Source of the DNA: Actinomadura craniellae
GTDB lineage: Bacteria > Actinomycetota > Actinomycetes > Streptosporangiales > Streptosporangiaceae
Direction of reading: 5' to 3'
Assembly (NCBI RefSeq): GCF_003289645.1
Contig: NZ_QLYX01000011.1
Span: 124,001-188,000, forward strand
Length of the DNA stretch: 64,000 nucleotides
Shown here: positions 9,059 through 16,274 of the stretch, one piece after another
Numbering within the stretch: position 1 is the first letter of the stretch
How the letters are laid out: the number at the start of each line of letters is the position of its first letter
Notes under the pieces: generated by a model
What the model saw: the letters and a program-made list of their open reading frames with translations, nothing else
What the model was told of the DNA's origin: nothing
Database searches by the model: none
Translations under genes and position numbers: made by a program

Positions 9059-9255
9059 AGGTCAAGGTCGATCAGGCACGCTGCCAGGGGCACACGCTCT
9101 GCGCGATGAACGCTCCGGAGATCTTCGAGTTGGACGACGTCGACGGCCACGCGTCCGCGGTCAGCGAAGACGTCCCCGCCGGCCACGAATCTCATGTGAT
9201 CAATGCCGTCAGGTCCTGCCCCGAGCAGGCGATCTTTGTGGAGGACAGGTCGTGA
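9055..9255 (+). CDS. [3Fe-4S]-type ferredoxin, P450 partner
   Basis: 66-residue single-cluster ferredoxin. Cysteines sit in the order C-x5-C (RCQGHTLCAMNAPEIF) and a final CPEQAIFVED. The usual second cysteine of a 4Fe motif is absent, so a 3Fe-4S cluster is expected. Such small ferredoxins pass single electrons from a reductase to a cytochrome P450. The GTG start follows GAGGAG, and the stop overlaps the P450 start by 4 bp, so the two are translationally coupled. The ferredoxin reductase is not encoded nearby. Confidence 0.93.
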   Translation: MKVKVDQARCQGHTLCAMNAPEIFELDDVDGHASAVSEDVPAGHESHVINAVRSCPEQAIFVEDRS

Positions 9256-10622
9256 GCGTGGAAGACGCCATCGGCGACGAAGAGCGCAAGAAGAACAGGT
9301 ACCACTTCGACCGGCACGCCCCCGACTACCGCGACCGGGCCGAAGAGATCACCCGGGAACTGCACGCCCAGTGCCCCGTCGCCTGGACGGACACCCACGG
9401 CGGCCACTGGGTCGCCTCCGGCAACCGCGAGGTCTTCGAGATCGCCCGGTCCGCCGAGTACATCTCCAACGACCACGACGTCAAGGGAGAGCGGCGCGGC
9501 TACCAGGGCATCTCCATCCCCGCCCCGCAGCGCGGCCGGGGGAACCGGGGCGGGTTCCTGGAGATGGACCCGCCCGAGCAGCGCCACTACCGGCAGGCGC
9601 TCAACCCGTACCTGTCCCCGGCGGCCATCAACCGGTGGATCCCGTGGATCGACGAAGTGGTGCGCGCCTGCCTCGACGAGAAGATCGAGGAAGGCCGGAT
9701 CGACTTCGTCGAGGACCTCGCCAACGTCGTGCCGGCGGTCTTCACGCTGGCCATGATGGGCATCCCGATCAAGGACTGGCGGACCTACAGCGAGCCGGCC
9801 CACGCGGTGATGTACACCCCGCTGACCTCCCCCGACATCATGCGGGTCGGGCAACTGCACATGGCCATGCAGCAGGAACTCATCCGGCGGCTCGCCGAGA
9901 TCCGGGAGAACCCCCGGCCGGGCCTGGTGAACGGGCTGATCAACGCCGAGATCAACGGCGAGAACCCGCCCGACGAGGAACTCCGCGGCGTCCTCGGCCT
10001 GCTCATCGGCGGTGGTTTCGACACCACGACGGCGCTCACCGCGCACGCCATCGAATGGCTCTCGGAGAACCCGGCGGAACGCGACCGGCTGAGCCGGGAG
10101 CGGGACACGCTGCTGGACTCCGCGACCGAGGAGTTCCTGCGCTTCTACGCCCCCGTGGTGGGCAACGGGCGCACCATCTCCGCCGACTGCGAACTCGCCG
10201 GGACCCAGTTCAAGGAAGGCGACCGGCTCTGGGTGTCCTGGGCGATGGCCAACCGCGACCCCGCCGCGTTCGACAACCCCGACCAGATCGACCTGGCCCG
10301 CGAGGGGAACCGGCACAACAGCTTCGGGCTCGGCATCCACCGCTGCATCGGCTCGAACGTCGCGCGCACCGTGTTCAAGCGGATGCTCCTGCAGGTCTTC
10401 GACCGGATGCCGGACTACGTCTGCGACCCCGAGGGCACCGTGCACTACGAAACGATCTCCGTCATCAACGGGATGCGTTTCCTCCCGGCGACCTTCACCC
10501 CGGGCCCCCGCCTCGGCCCCGGTCTCGCCGAGACCCTGGAAACCCTCCAGCAGGTCTGCGACGAGCAACGGCTCGCCGAACCCGTCACCGTCCAGAAGGC
10601 GAGAGCGAAGGTCGCCGACTAG
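9252..10622 (+). CDS. Cytochrome P450 (ferredoxin-coupled)
   Basis: 456-residue bacterial P450. The haem-binding loop is FGLGIHRCIGS with the Cys ligand, the K-helix ExxR is EEFLRF, and the I-helix oxygen-activation region is LIGGGFDTTTAL, with GG in place of the common AG. At 456 residues it is longer than the usual 400; the extra length is mainly a C-terminal tail after PATFTPGPR. The GTG start overlaps the ferredoxin stop. Substrate is unknown. The neighbourhood (SDR-like oxidoreductase, cupin, DapB-fold enzyme, SnoaL-like protein) suits catabolism or tailoring of a hydrophobic compound, which is inference. Confidence 0.95.
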   Translation: MSVEDAIGDEERKKNRYHFDRHAPDYRDRAEEITRELHAQCPVAWTDTHGGHWVASGNREVFEIARSAEYISNDHDVKGERRGYQGISIPAPQRGRGNRGGFLEMDPPEQRHYRQALNPYLSPAAINRWIPWIDEVVRACLDEKIEEGRIDFVEDLANVVPAVFTLAMMGIPIKDWRTYSEPAHAVMYTPLTSPDIMRVGQLHMAMQQELIRRLAEIRENPRPGLVNGLINAEINGENPPDEELRGVLGLLIGGGFDTTTALTAHAIEWLSENPAERDRLSRERDTLLDSATEEFLRFYAPVVGNGRTISADCELAGTQFKEGDRLWVSWAMANRDPAAFDNPDQIDLAREGNRHNSFGLGIHRCIGSNVARTVFKRMLLQVFDRMPDYVCDPEGTVHYETISVINGMRFLPATFTPGPRLGPGLAETLETLQQVCDEQRLAEPVTVQKARAKVAD

Positions 10623-10689
10623 GACGTCCCACGAAGCGCGGCCGGCGCCCCCGCGCGGCACACCAACGCCGGCTTCCGGCCCCTTGCCC

Positions 10690-10743
10690 GGTGATCGTTG
10701 AGGATCGGTGGTGCCCTGGCACCACCGATCCTCAACGATCACC
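10690..10743. repeat. Palindromic repeat family A, copy 1
   Basis: A 54-bp perfect palindrome: 26-bp arms starting GGTGATCGTTGAGGATCGG around a CT centre, with outer CCTTGCC/GGCAAGG pairing beyond. It lies 67 bp after the P450 stop and could terminate transcription in both directions. Near-identical copies lie at 17215 and 50032, and a half copy at 50121. Confidence 0.85.
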
Positions 10744-10816
10744 GGCGCAGGCAAGGCGTGCCCCGCCAGGGCGGCCGGGTCCCGCCCGAGCGGACCAAGG
10801 TCATCGGCACCCGGCC

Positions 10817-10935
10817 CACTTCGAAACACGCCTTGGGCGTTCCACGAAGTGCGGCTGGCAGCCTCCCTGCTGGGCCGCCACCGGCGTGGCCCTTCGGCTT
10901 CCGGGATGTTGGAGCGCCCTGAAAGCCGAAGGGCC
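10817..10935. repeat. Two further palindromes in the repeat cluster
   Basis: CACTTCG (10817-10823) pairs with CGAAGTG (10845-10851). GGCCCTTCGGCTT (10888-10900) pairs with AAGCCGAAGGGCC (10923-10935). They sit between the family A and family B palindromes and seem part of the same non-coding repeat cluster (10625-11090), which holds no convincing gene. Confidence 0.65.
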
Positions 10936-10957
10936 GACCGCACTTCGCCTTCGGCGC

Positions 10958-11080
10958 GTGATCCTTCAGCTTCCGGTGCGCCACAGCGCCCTGGATCCTG
11001 AAGGATCACAGACGCATGTACTCTCACCAGGTGATCCTTCAGCTTTGAGTGCACTGTGGCACCTCGAATGCTGAAGGATC
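10958..11080. repeat. Palindromic repeat family B, tandem pair 1
   Basis: Two family B palindromes, each starting (G)TGATCCTTCAG and ending CTGAAGGATC(AC), at 10958-11009 and 11031-11080, joined by a 21-bp linker containing TACTCTCACCAG. The same pair and linker recur at 17346-17469, and a reversed copy with its flank at 55236-55305. Confidence 0.8.
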
Positions 11081-11130
11081 TGTGAGTGTGTGGTTGGCGT
11101 TGCTGGTGGGGCGCCTCGGACGCTGATGGA

Positions 11131-11691
11131 TCACTGTCCGTCTGCCGTGGTGTTTCCCCGGCGGGGCCGGGTGGCCGCTCGCCGGCGCCACCACGGTCGG
11201 GACAGTAGCGCGGCCAGTACGGCGCCGAGGGCGTTGATCAGGACGTCGTCGGTCGATGAGACCCGGCCGAGGTCGAACGTCCACTGGGCCGTTTCGATCG
11301 TGAGCGAGCCGGCGCAGGCGATCGCGCCGACCGCCGCCGGGCCGAGCGGCCATCGGATCGGGAGGAAGAACCCGAGGGCGGCGAACACCAGCAGGTTCCC
11401 GATGACCTGGACCACGGCCGTCTGGGGTGAGCCGTGGAGCACGTCGTACAGGTCGATCAGCGGGACCGGGCGCACTCCGCCGGGCGCGGAGACCGGGGAC
11501 ATGACCATCCACAGCCACGGCAGGGTCCCGGCGACCAGGCCGACCTCGGCGATCGGGTCCCGCCACCGGCGGCCGCCCACCACCATGCGTGACCAGACGA
11601 GGGCGGCGCACAGCGGCAGGCACAGGACGGAGACGAGGACGACCTGACCCCAGCTCTGCCACGCCTGCGCCACGGGCCGATTATCGGGCAC
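11131..11691 (-). CDS. VanZ-like membrane protein
   Basis: About 186 residues from the GTG at 11691; an upstream ATG at 11781 in the same frame would add 30 residues without similarity, and neither start has a clear ribosome site. Four hydrophobic segments are visible (VVLVSVLCLPLCAALVW, VGLVAGTLPWLWMV, VVQVIGNLLVFAALGFFLP, VLINALGAVLAALL), plus the VanZ signature IGNLLVFAALGFFLPIRW and ETAQ...LGRVSSTDDVLINALG. VanZ proteins give low-level teicoplanin resistance in enterococci; actinomycete homologues are mostly uncharacterised. The 3' end lies next to the palindromic repeats. Confidence 0.85.
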   Translation of the reverse strand: MPDNRPVAQAWQSWGQVVLVSVLCLPLCAALVWSRMVVGGRRWRDPIAEVGLVAGTLPWLWMVMSPVSAPGGVRPVPLIDLYDVLHGSPQTAVVQVIGNLLVFAALGFFLPIRWPLGPAAVGAIACAGSLTIETAQWTFDLGRVSSTDDVLINALGAVLAALLSRPWWRRRAATRPRRGNTTADGQ

Positions 11692-11854
11692 CGCGGGGCC
11701 GGTGGCGTGAAGACCGTCGTGCCGACCGGCCTGCCACCACGGCCGGGATTCATGACCGAAGCTTTGCGCCCGGACCGTCACGACCGGGAAGGGCGTCCTG
11801 TCTTAGCCGGTGACCGGGGGGCGACGGGTGCCTCCGGCGGACAGGAGGGTTGTC

Positions 11855-12610
11855 ATGAAGATCGTGGTAATCGGCGGCACCGGTCTGATCGGGTCGAAGC
11901 TGGTGGCGAAGCTCGGCGAGCACGGGTACGAGGCGGTGGCGGCCGCCCCGAACACCGGCGTCAACGCCCTCACCGGCGAAGGGCTCGCCGAGGCCCTGGC
12001 CGGCGCGTCCGTGGTGGTCGACGTGTCGAACGCGCCGTCCTTTGAGGCCGCCGCGGTGCTGGAGTTCTTCGAGACCTCCACCCGCAACCTGCTGGCCGCG
12101 GAGGCGGCGGCGGGCGTCGGCCACCACGTCGTGCTGTCGGTGGTGGGGGCCGAGCGGCTGCCCGGCAGCGGCTACCTCCGGGCGAAAATGGCCCAGGAGA
12201 AGATGATCGAGAGCTCGGCGATCCCGTACTCGATCGTGCATGCGACGCAGTTCTTCGAGTTCGCCCGGCGCATCGCCGACGAGGCCACCGACGCCGGCAC
12301 GGTGCGGATGCCGCCCGTGGGTTTCCAGCCCATCGCCGCCGACGAGGTCGTCCGGGCGGTCGGCCGGATCGCGGTGGGGTCGCCGGTGAACGGGACGGTC
12401 GAGGTCGCCGGGCCCGAGCGGTTCCGGATGGACGAGTTCTTCCGGGACGTCCTGGCCGCCTGGAACGACCCGCGCGAGGTGGTCACCGACCCGCACGCCC
12501 GCTACTTCGGGACCGAACTGGGCGAGCGGTCCCTGGTGCCGGACGACGGCGCGACCCTCGGCGAGGTCAAGTACGCCGACTGGCCGGGTCGGACCGCGAC
12601 CGGCGGGTAG
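11855..12610 (+). CDS. Atypical SDR, NAD(P)-binding protein
   Basis: 251-residue Rossmann protein of the NmrA/YtfG-like atypical short-chain dehydrogenase group. The dinucleotide loop GGTGLIGSKLV is at the N terminus, followed by DVSNAP and GHHVVLSVVGAERLPGSGYLRAK, where a lone YLRAK stands in place of the classical YxxxK. Such proteins bind NADPH as sensors or reduce quinones or isoprenoids. The ATG at 11855 is preceded by GGAGGG; the upstream part of the frame lacks similarity. The cupin gene follows 46 bp downstream and is probably cotranscribed. Confidence 0.88.
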   Translation: MKIVVIGGTGLIGSKLVAKLGEHGYEAVAAAPNTGVNALTGEGLAEALAGASVVVDVSNAPSFEAAAVLEFFETSTRNLLAAEAAAGVGHHVVLSVVGAERLPGSGYLRAKMAQEKMIESSAIPYSIVHATQFFEFARRIADEATDAGTVRMPPVGFQPIAADEVVRAVGRIAVGSPVNGTVEVAGPERFRMDEFFRDVLAAWNDPREVVTDPHARYFGTELGERSLVPDDGATLGEVKYADWPGRTATGG

Positions 12611-12656
12611 TACATACGCGCTGGTCAGCCCGCCCTTCGTCGAGGAGGTCATCGCC

Positions 12657-13091
12657 ATGCCGGACACCGATCTGCCGCACACCGGGCAGCATCCGAAGTC
12701 GACCGTGTGGCAGACGGCGGTCACCGTGCTGCAGGAGGTGGAACCGCCCTTCGTCCCGGCGGGAGCGCACGCGATGACCCTCGTCATCGAGTACCCGCCC
12801 GGCGATCCCGGCACGCCGCCGCACCGGCACACCGGCCCCGCGTTCGGTTACGTGCTGGAAGGCGAGATGCTGCTGGAGATCGAAGGCGACCCGGAACGGG
12901 TCGTGCGCGCCGGGGAGACATTCTGGGAGCCGGGCGGCGACGTCATCCACTACCAGGACGGCAACCACCGCGACGACGTCCCGCTCCGTTTCACCGTCAC
13001 GATGCTGGGCGCCCCCGGCGGGCCGATGCTCACCCTGGTGGACGACGAGGAACTGGTCCGGCGCCGGGACCGCCGCGCCCCCCGGCCCTGA
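12657..13091 (+). CDS. Small cupin-domain protein
   Basis: 144 residues with one cupin barrel: PPGDPGTPPHRHTGPAFGYVLEGEMLLEIEG gives the first motif (HRH metal ligands), and AGETFWEPGGDVIHYQDGN the second. Single-domain cupins of this type are metal-binding enzymes or sensors, sometimes quercetinase-like. The ATG follows GAGGAGG. It lies downstream of the SDR gene and converges on the TetR gene, 22 bp away. Confidence 0.88.
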   Translation: MPDTDLPHTGQHPKSTVWQTAVTVLQEVEPPFVPAGAHAMTLVIEYPPGDPGTPPHRHTGPAFGYVLEGEMLLEIEGDPERVVRAGETFWEPGGDVIHYQDGNHRDDVPLRFTVTMLGAPGGPMLTLVDDEELVRRRDRRAPRP

Positions 13092-13113
13092 CCGCCGGGC
13101 GCCCGCCGCGCCC

Positions 13114-13788
13114 TCAGGTGCGGCCGGTCGGGGTGGCGAGCCGGCTGTGGCCGGCGATGAACGCCGCGATGTCGCGGCCCACCACCTCGGCGAAGCCGCG
13201 GTCGCCGTACTCGCCGGCGGCCCAGTGCCGGGTGCCCGTCTCCAGGAGGGCCTGCGCGCCGCGGGCCACGTGCAGCGCGTCCAGGCCGGGCGGGAGCTTG
13301 CCGTCCGCCTGGGCGCGTTGCAGCAGTTCGAGGAAGAGGAACCGGGTTGCGTGGTGCTCGGCGGAGCGGCCCTCGGCCAGGGCCCGGTGCTCGGCCCGGT
13401 GCCCTTCCAGGGCGGTTTCGATGATCAGTTCTGGCGGGGTGTGCCGCATCGGCTGTTCGAGCGTGGCCAGGACCGCGGTGATCACCTCGGGTAGGTCGTA
13501 GGGCCCGGCGACCATGTCGCGCCATGTGCGCCGCGCCTGCCGGGTGGACAGGAAGCCCGCCTCGATGAGGGCGTCCTCCTTGCGCGGGAAGTAGAAGTAG
13601 AACAGCGCCTTGGAGACCCCGGCGGCCTGGCAGATGTCGGCCACCGTGGTGTCGGCGAACCCCTTGGTGCGCCACAGCGCGATCGCGGCCTGGAGCAGGG
13701 CGCGTTTCTTCTCCCGCGAACGGGACTGCGCCAGGTTGGCGCGGCGCTGACCCTGGTCAGCGCGGTTCGCCGGGATGCCGTCCTGCAT
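13114..13788 (-). CDS. TetR-family transcriptional repressor
   Basis: About 224 residues. The N-terminal helix-turn-helix reads GFADTTVADICQAAGVSKALFYFYFPRKEDALIEA, followed by a ligand-binding domain of unknown specificity. I chose the ATG at 13788 (MQDGIPANRADQGQR). The frame opens 17 codons earlier, but that start would put the palindrome at 13826 inside the gene. It is divergent from the DapB-fold gene at 13972, whose promoter it probably represses along with its own. A second copy of the palindrome lies inside its own early codons. Confidence 0.9.
   Translation of the reverse strand: MQDGIPANRADQGQRRANLAQSRSREKKRALLQAAIALWRTKGFADTTVADICQAAGVSKALFYFYFPRKEDALIEAGFLSTRQARRTWRDMVAGPYDLPEVITAVLATLEQPMRHTPPELIIETALEGHRAEHRALAEGRSAEHHATRFLFLELLQRAQADGKLPPGLDALHVARGAQALLETGTRHWAAGEYGDRGFAEVVGRDIAAFIAGHSRLATPTGRT
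13744..13763. promoter_or_regulatory. Second copy of the TGACC-CT-GGTCA palindrome, inside the TetR gene
   Basis: GCGCTGACCCTGGTCAGCGC: 9-bp arms with a CT centre and the same core as the site at 13826. It covers codons reading ADQGQR near the TetR N terminus. It may be an autoregulatory site within the gene or a coincidence of codon use. Confidence 0.4.
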
Positions 13789-13825
13789 ACCTCGCAGGTT
13801 ACCGAAACTGATGATCGACAAAATG

Positions 13826-13839
13826 TTGACCCTGGTCAA
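13826..13839. promoter_or_regulatory. Candidate TetR operator TTGACCCTGGTCAA
   Basis: A perfect 6+2+6 palindrome in the intergenic region between the TetR gene and the DapB-fold gene, in an AT-rich stretch. Its core repeats at 13744-13763, and part of it (CTGACCAGG) at about 13955 just before the next gene. Confidence 0.6.
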
Positions 13840-13971
13840 AATTTCGGCTTAGTCTCGGCGGCACCGGCGAACGGCGGGGTGCTCCGCACGACCGGGGCAC
13901 GCCGTGGCCCCGGCCGGCGGAGAAGGGTGCGCACGCCACTCTTCAGGCGACCCCCTGACCAGGGAGGCACA

Positions 13972-15039
13972 GTGGAACGCACGTCCGAACGTCCCATCCG
14001 GGTGGTCCAGTGGACGACGGGCAACGTCGGGCGCCAGTCGGTCGTGGCCATCGCGGAACGCCCCGAGCTGGAACTCGTCGGTGTCTACGCCTTCGGCAAG
14101 GAGAAGGTGGGCCGGGACGTCGGCGAGCTCGCCGGCCTCGACCGCCCGCTCGGCGTCCTCGCCACCGACGACATCGAGGCGATCATCGGGCTCGCGCCGG
14201 ACTGCGTCCTCTACATGCCGCTGCACCCCGACATGGAACACCTGACGCGGCTGCTGCGCGCGGGAATCAACGTCCTCACGACCGCCTCGTTCCTCACCGG
14301 GCGCGCGTACGGCCAGGCGGCGCGGGCCGCCCTGGAGGAGGCCGCGCAGGCGGGGAACGCCAGCCTGTTCGGCAGCGGCGTCAACCCCGGCTACGCCGAC
14401 CAGCTGGCCGCGGTCGCCTCGGGCGTCTGCCGCCAGGTCGACTACGTCAAGGTCTTCGAGTCGTTCGACATCGGGATGTGGGCCGGGGACGCCAACCAGG
14501 ACGAGCTGGGCTGGGGCCGCCCCGCCGGGGACCCCGGGCACGCCGACGACGTCAGAAAAGCCACCGCCCCCTTCAGCGACGCCGTCGAAGCCCTCGCCGA
14601 ACTGCTCGACGCGACCATCGACGACGTCCGCTGCGAGGTCGACTTCGCCCACGCCACCAAGGACCTGGACCTCCCCGGCCGCCCCGTCAAGAGCGGGACC
14701 GTCGCCGGGCTGGACGTCCGGTGGTTCGGCGTCTCCGGCGGCGTGGACGTCGTCGAGGCGCACGTCCGCTGGACCGTGACGCCCGAACTCGACCCCGCCT
14801 GGGAGGTCGCCATGGCCTACCTCATCGAGGTCCGCGGCCACCCGCAGGTCAACCTGCGGGTGGAGGTCCTGCCGCAGGACATGACCTCGATGAGCCTGGA
14901 GGAAATGCTCGCCATCGGGTCGGTCATCACGGCCATGCCCGTCGTCAACGCCATCCCCGCCGTGGTCGCCGCGCGCCCCGGCATCGTCACCTACGCGGAC
15001 CTGCCCACCCAGTCGTCCCGCCACGCCCGCCGCGGCTGA
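13972..15039 (+). CDS. DapB-fold NAD(P)H-dependent amine dehydrogenase-like protein
   Basis: 355 residues with the N-terminal Rossmann motif VVQWTTGNVGRQSVVAIAERPELELVGVYAFGKEKVGRD, typical of actinobacterial 'dihydrodipicolinate reductase-like' proteins related to 2,4-diaminopentanoate dehydrogenase. GSGVNPGYADQLAAVASG marks the middle. Real lysine-pathway DapB is about 250 residues and lacks this long C-terminal half, so a lysine role is unlikely; the substrate is unknown and homologues often sit in lipid or steroid catabolic loci. The GTG at 13972 follows AGGGAGG. The SnoaL-like gene follows 137 bp later. Confidence 0.82.
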   Translation: MERTSERPIRVVQWTTGNVGRQSVVAIAERPELELVGVYAFGKEKVGRDVGELAGLDRPLGVLATDDIEAIIGLAPDCVLYMPLHPDMEHLTRLLRAGINVLTTASFLTGRAYGQAARAALEEAAQAGNASLFGSGVNPGYADQLAAVASGVCRQVDYVKVFESFDIGMWAGDANQDELGWGRPAGDPGHADDVRKATAPFSDAVEALAELLDATIDDVRCEVDFAHATKDLDLPGRPVKSGTVAGLDVRWFGVSGGVDVVEAHVRWTVTPELDPAWEVAMAYLIEVRGHPQVNLRVEVLPQDMTSMSLEEMLAIGSVITAMPVVNAIPAVVAARPGIVTYADLPTQSSRHARRG

Positions 15040-15176
15040 ACCGGGACGGCCGGCCCGCCACGCCCCGGCGGACCGGCCGTCCCGCCGCGGACCCGCTCCC
15101 GGTGATCGGGCCGGAGCGCGTGCCGCGGACCCGCCGCCCCGACCGCACCACCAGGACCGGATACGGAGGCCGTGCC

Positions 15177-15587
15177 GTGGACGACATCGAAGCGATCAAA
15201 CAGCTCAAGGCCCGCTACTTCCGGACCATGGACACCAAGGACTGGGCCGGGATGCGGCAGGTCTTCACCGACGACGTGGTCATCGACACGGTCGACTCCG
15301 GCGGCAGCGTCATCGAGGGCGCCGACGCGTTCATGGCGTTCCTCCGGCAGACGCTCGCCGACCAGACCACCGTGCACCACGGCCACATGCCCGAGATCGA
15401 GCTGACCTCGGCGACGACCGCCACGGGCATCTGGGCCATGGAGGACCTGATCCAGTGGGCGGACGGCGGCGAGCTCCGCGGCTACGGCCACTACCACGAG
15501 ACCTACCGCAAGATCGACGGCACCTGGCGGATCGCGTCGTCGAAGCTCACCCGCGTCCGCCTGGACCTGACCCCCGCCACGGGGTGA
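15177..15587 (+). CDS. SnoaL-like / NTF2-fold protein
   Basis: 136 residues. IEAIKQLKARYFRTMDTKDWAGMRQVFTDDVVIDT starts the cone fold, and GYGHYHETYRKIDGTWRIASSKLTRVRLDL ends it, as in SnoaL_4 proteins. These act as isomerases, dehydratases or cyclases on polycyclic or aromatic substrates, or have no known activity. The GTG at 15177 follows CGGAGG. It lies after the DapB-fold gene and before the repeat-rich gap, so it is probably the last gene of that unit. Confidence 0.85.
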   Translation: MDDIEAIKQLKARYFRTMDTKDWAGMRQVFTDDVVIDTVDSGGSVIEGADAFMAFLRQTLADQTTVHHGHMPEIELTSATTATGIWAMEDLIQWADGGELRGYGHYHETYRKIDGTWRIASSKLTRVRLDLTPATG

Positions 15588-15611
15588 CCCCCGGGCCTCC
15601 CCAGGTCACCC

Positions 15612-15805
15612 GGCAGGGAAGGGCTTGGGGCTCGCAGCGGCGTAGATCCCCAACCGGGCGCCGGCCGCCGGTGGAGGCAGGTCTTCGGGCTCGCAGGTGC
15701 CCCTGCCCTTCCGGCCGTGCAGTTCTCAGGGCCGGGGCAGGTCTTCGGACTCGCTGGGCCCGCCTGGCGTCGCTTCCCGGACCAGGCAACGGTGCCCAGC
15801 GACCA
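15612..15805 (-). promoter_or_regulatory. Eroded tandem cobalamin-riboswitch fragments
   Basis: Read on the minus strand, three successive segments end in the cobalamin-aptamer tail. The GCGAGTCCGAAGACCTGCC tail is at 15736-15754, a one-base variant at 15676-15694, and a decayed copy at 15612-15635, spaced about 60-64 bp. The 15736-15805 copy also has CCGGGAAGCGACG and CGCTGGGC, matching the 3' half of the metE aptamer (22928-23095). The 5' half with the core GGTGTGAGTCC is missing, and no minus-strand gene lies downstream. I read this as a decayed, non-functional remnant. Confidence 0.6.
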
Positions 15806-15838
15806 GGGCGCCGGCCGGCCCCGGGCGGTATCCGGCCC

Positions 15839-16086
15839 GGCACGGTTGCGCGGGCGACGAACGTTCCGCCTCGGAGCTGTCCGGGCGATGAATGCTCCTC
15901 CCTGGGGTCGTGCGGGTGGCGAACGTTCCGTCCTGGGGTCGTGCGGGTGGCGAACGTTTTGCCTTGGGGTCGTGCGGGCGATGAATGTTCTGCCCTGGGG
16001 TCGTGCGGTTGGCGAATGTTCCGCCACAGAGTCGTGCGGGTGGCGAACGTTCTGCCCTGGGGTCGTGTGGGCGACGAATGTTCCAC
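15839..16086. repeat. Exact 8 x 31-bp tandem repeat
   Basis: Eight contiguous units of exactly 31 bp (starts 15839, 15870, 15901, 15932, 15963, 15994, 16025, 16056). The unit begins CCTGGGGTCGTGCGGGTGGC and continues GAACGTTCTGC, so most carry the palindrome GAACGTTC or GAATGTTC. The period is not a multiple of three, so it cannot encode a repeat protein. 31 bp is close to three helical turns, which would place every palindrome on one DNA face, as in iterons or regulator arrays. Confidence 0.85.
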
Positions 16087-16126
16087 CCCAGGGTCCCCGC
16101 CGGGGTTCGCCGAGATCACCGGGATT

Positions 16127-16140
16127 ACCCTGAACAGGGT
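16127..16140. promoter_or_regulatory. Palindrome ACCCTGAACAGGGT upstream of the SIP gene
   Basis: A perfect 14-bp palindrome, followed at once by a GAAGGAG ribosome-site-like string and about 135 bp before the siderophore-interacting protein start. It is a candidate operator. It does not match the usual actinobacterial iron box. Confidence 0.35.
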
Positions 16141-16274
16141 GAAGGAGCCGCCCGGGCGACCGGGACCGCCGGCCCCGGCAGGGGATGCCTGTTCGCCGTG
16201 CAGGTAGAGAACCCACCCCGGACGGATCCGGCGCACCGGCTCCGCGACCACCGTCCCGCGCAAAGGAACGCCCC

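Noticed and set aside
10690-11080. Palindromes at 10.7-11.1 kb as ordinary terminators only
   Set aside because: The same composite order and linker recur at 17.2-17.5 kb and a flank recurs at 55.2 kb, which simple terminators would not show; a terminator side effect remains possible.
13972-15039. dapB of lysine synthesis
   Set aside because: The protein is about 100 residues longer than DapB and has the C-terminal half of amine-dehydrogenase-like proteins; context is not lysine synthesis.
15839-16086. 31-bp tandem repeat considered as a CRISPR array or as LexA boxes
   Set aside because: Units are contiguous with no spacers, so it is not CRISPR. Actinobacterial SOS boxes are GAAC-4N-GTTC; here the arms touch (GAACGTTC).
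16185-16274. Upstream ATG start for the siderophore-interacting protein
   Set aside because: The extra 30 residues are low-complexity and without similarity, and the ATG at 16275 has the better ribosome site.
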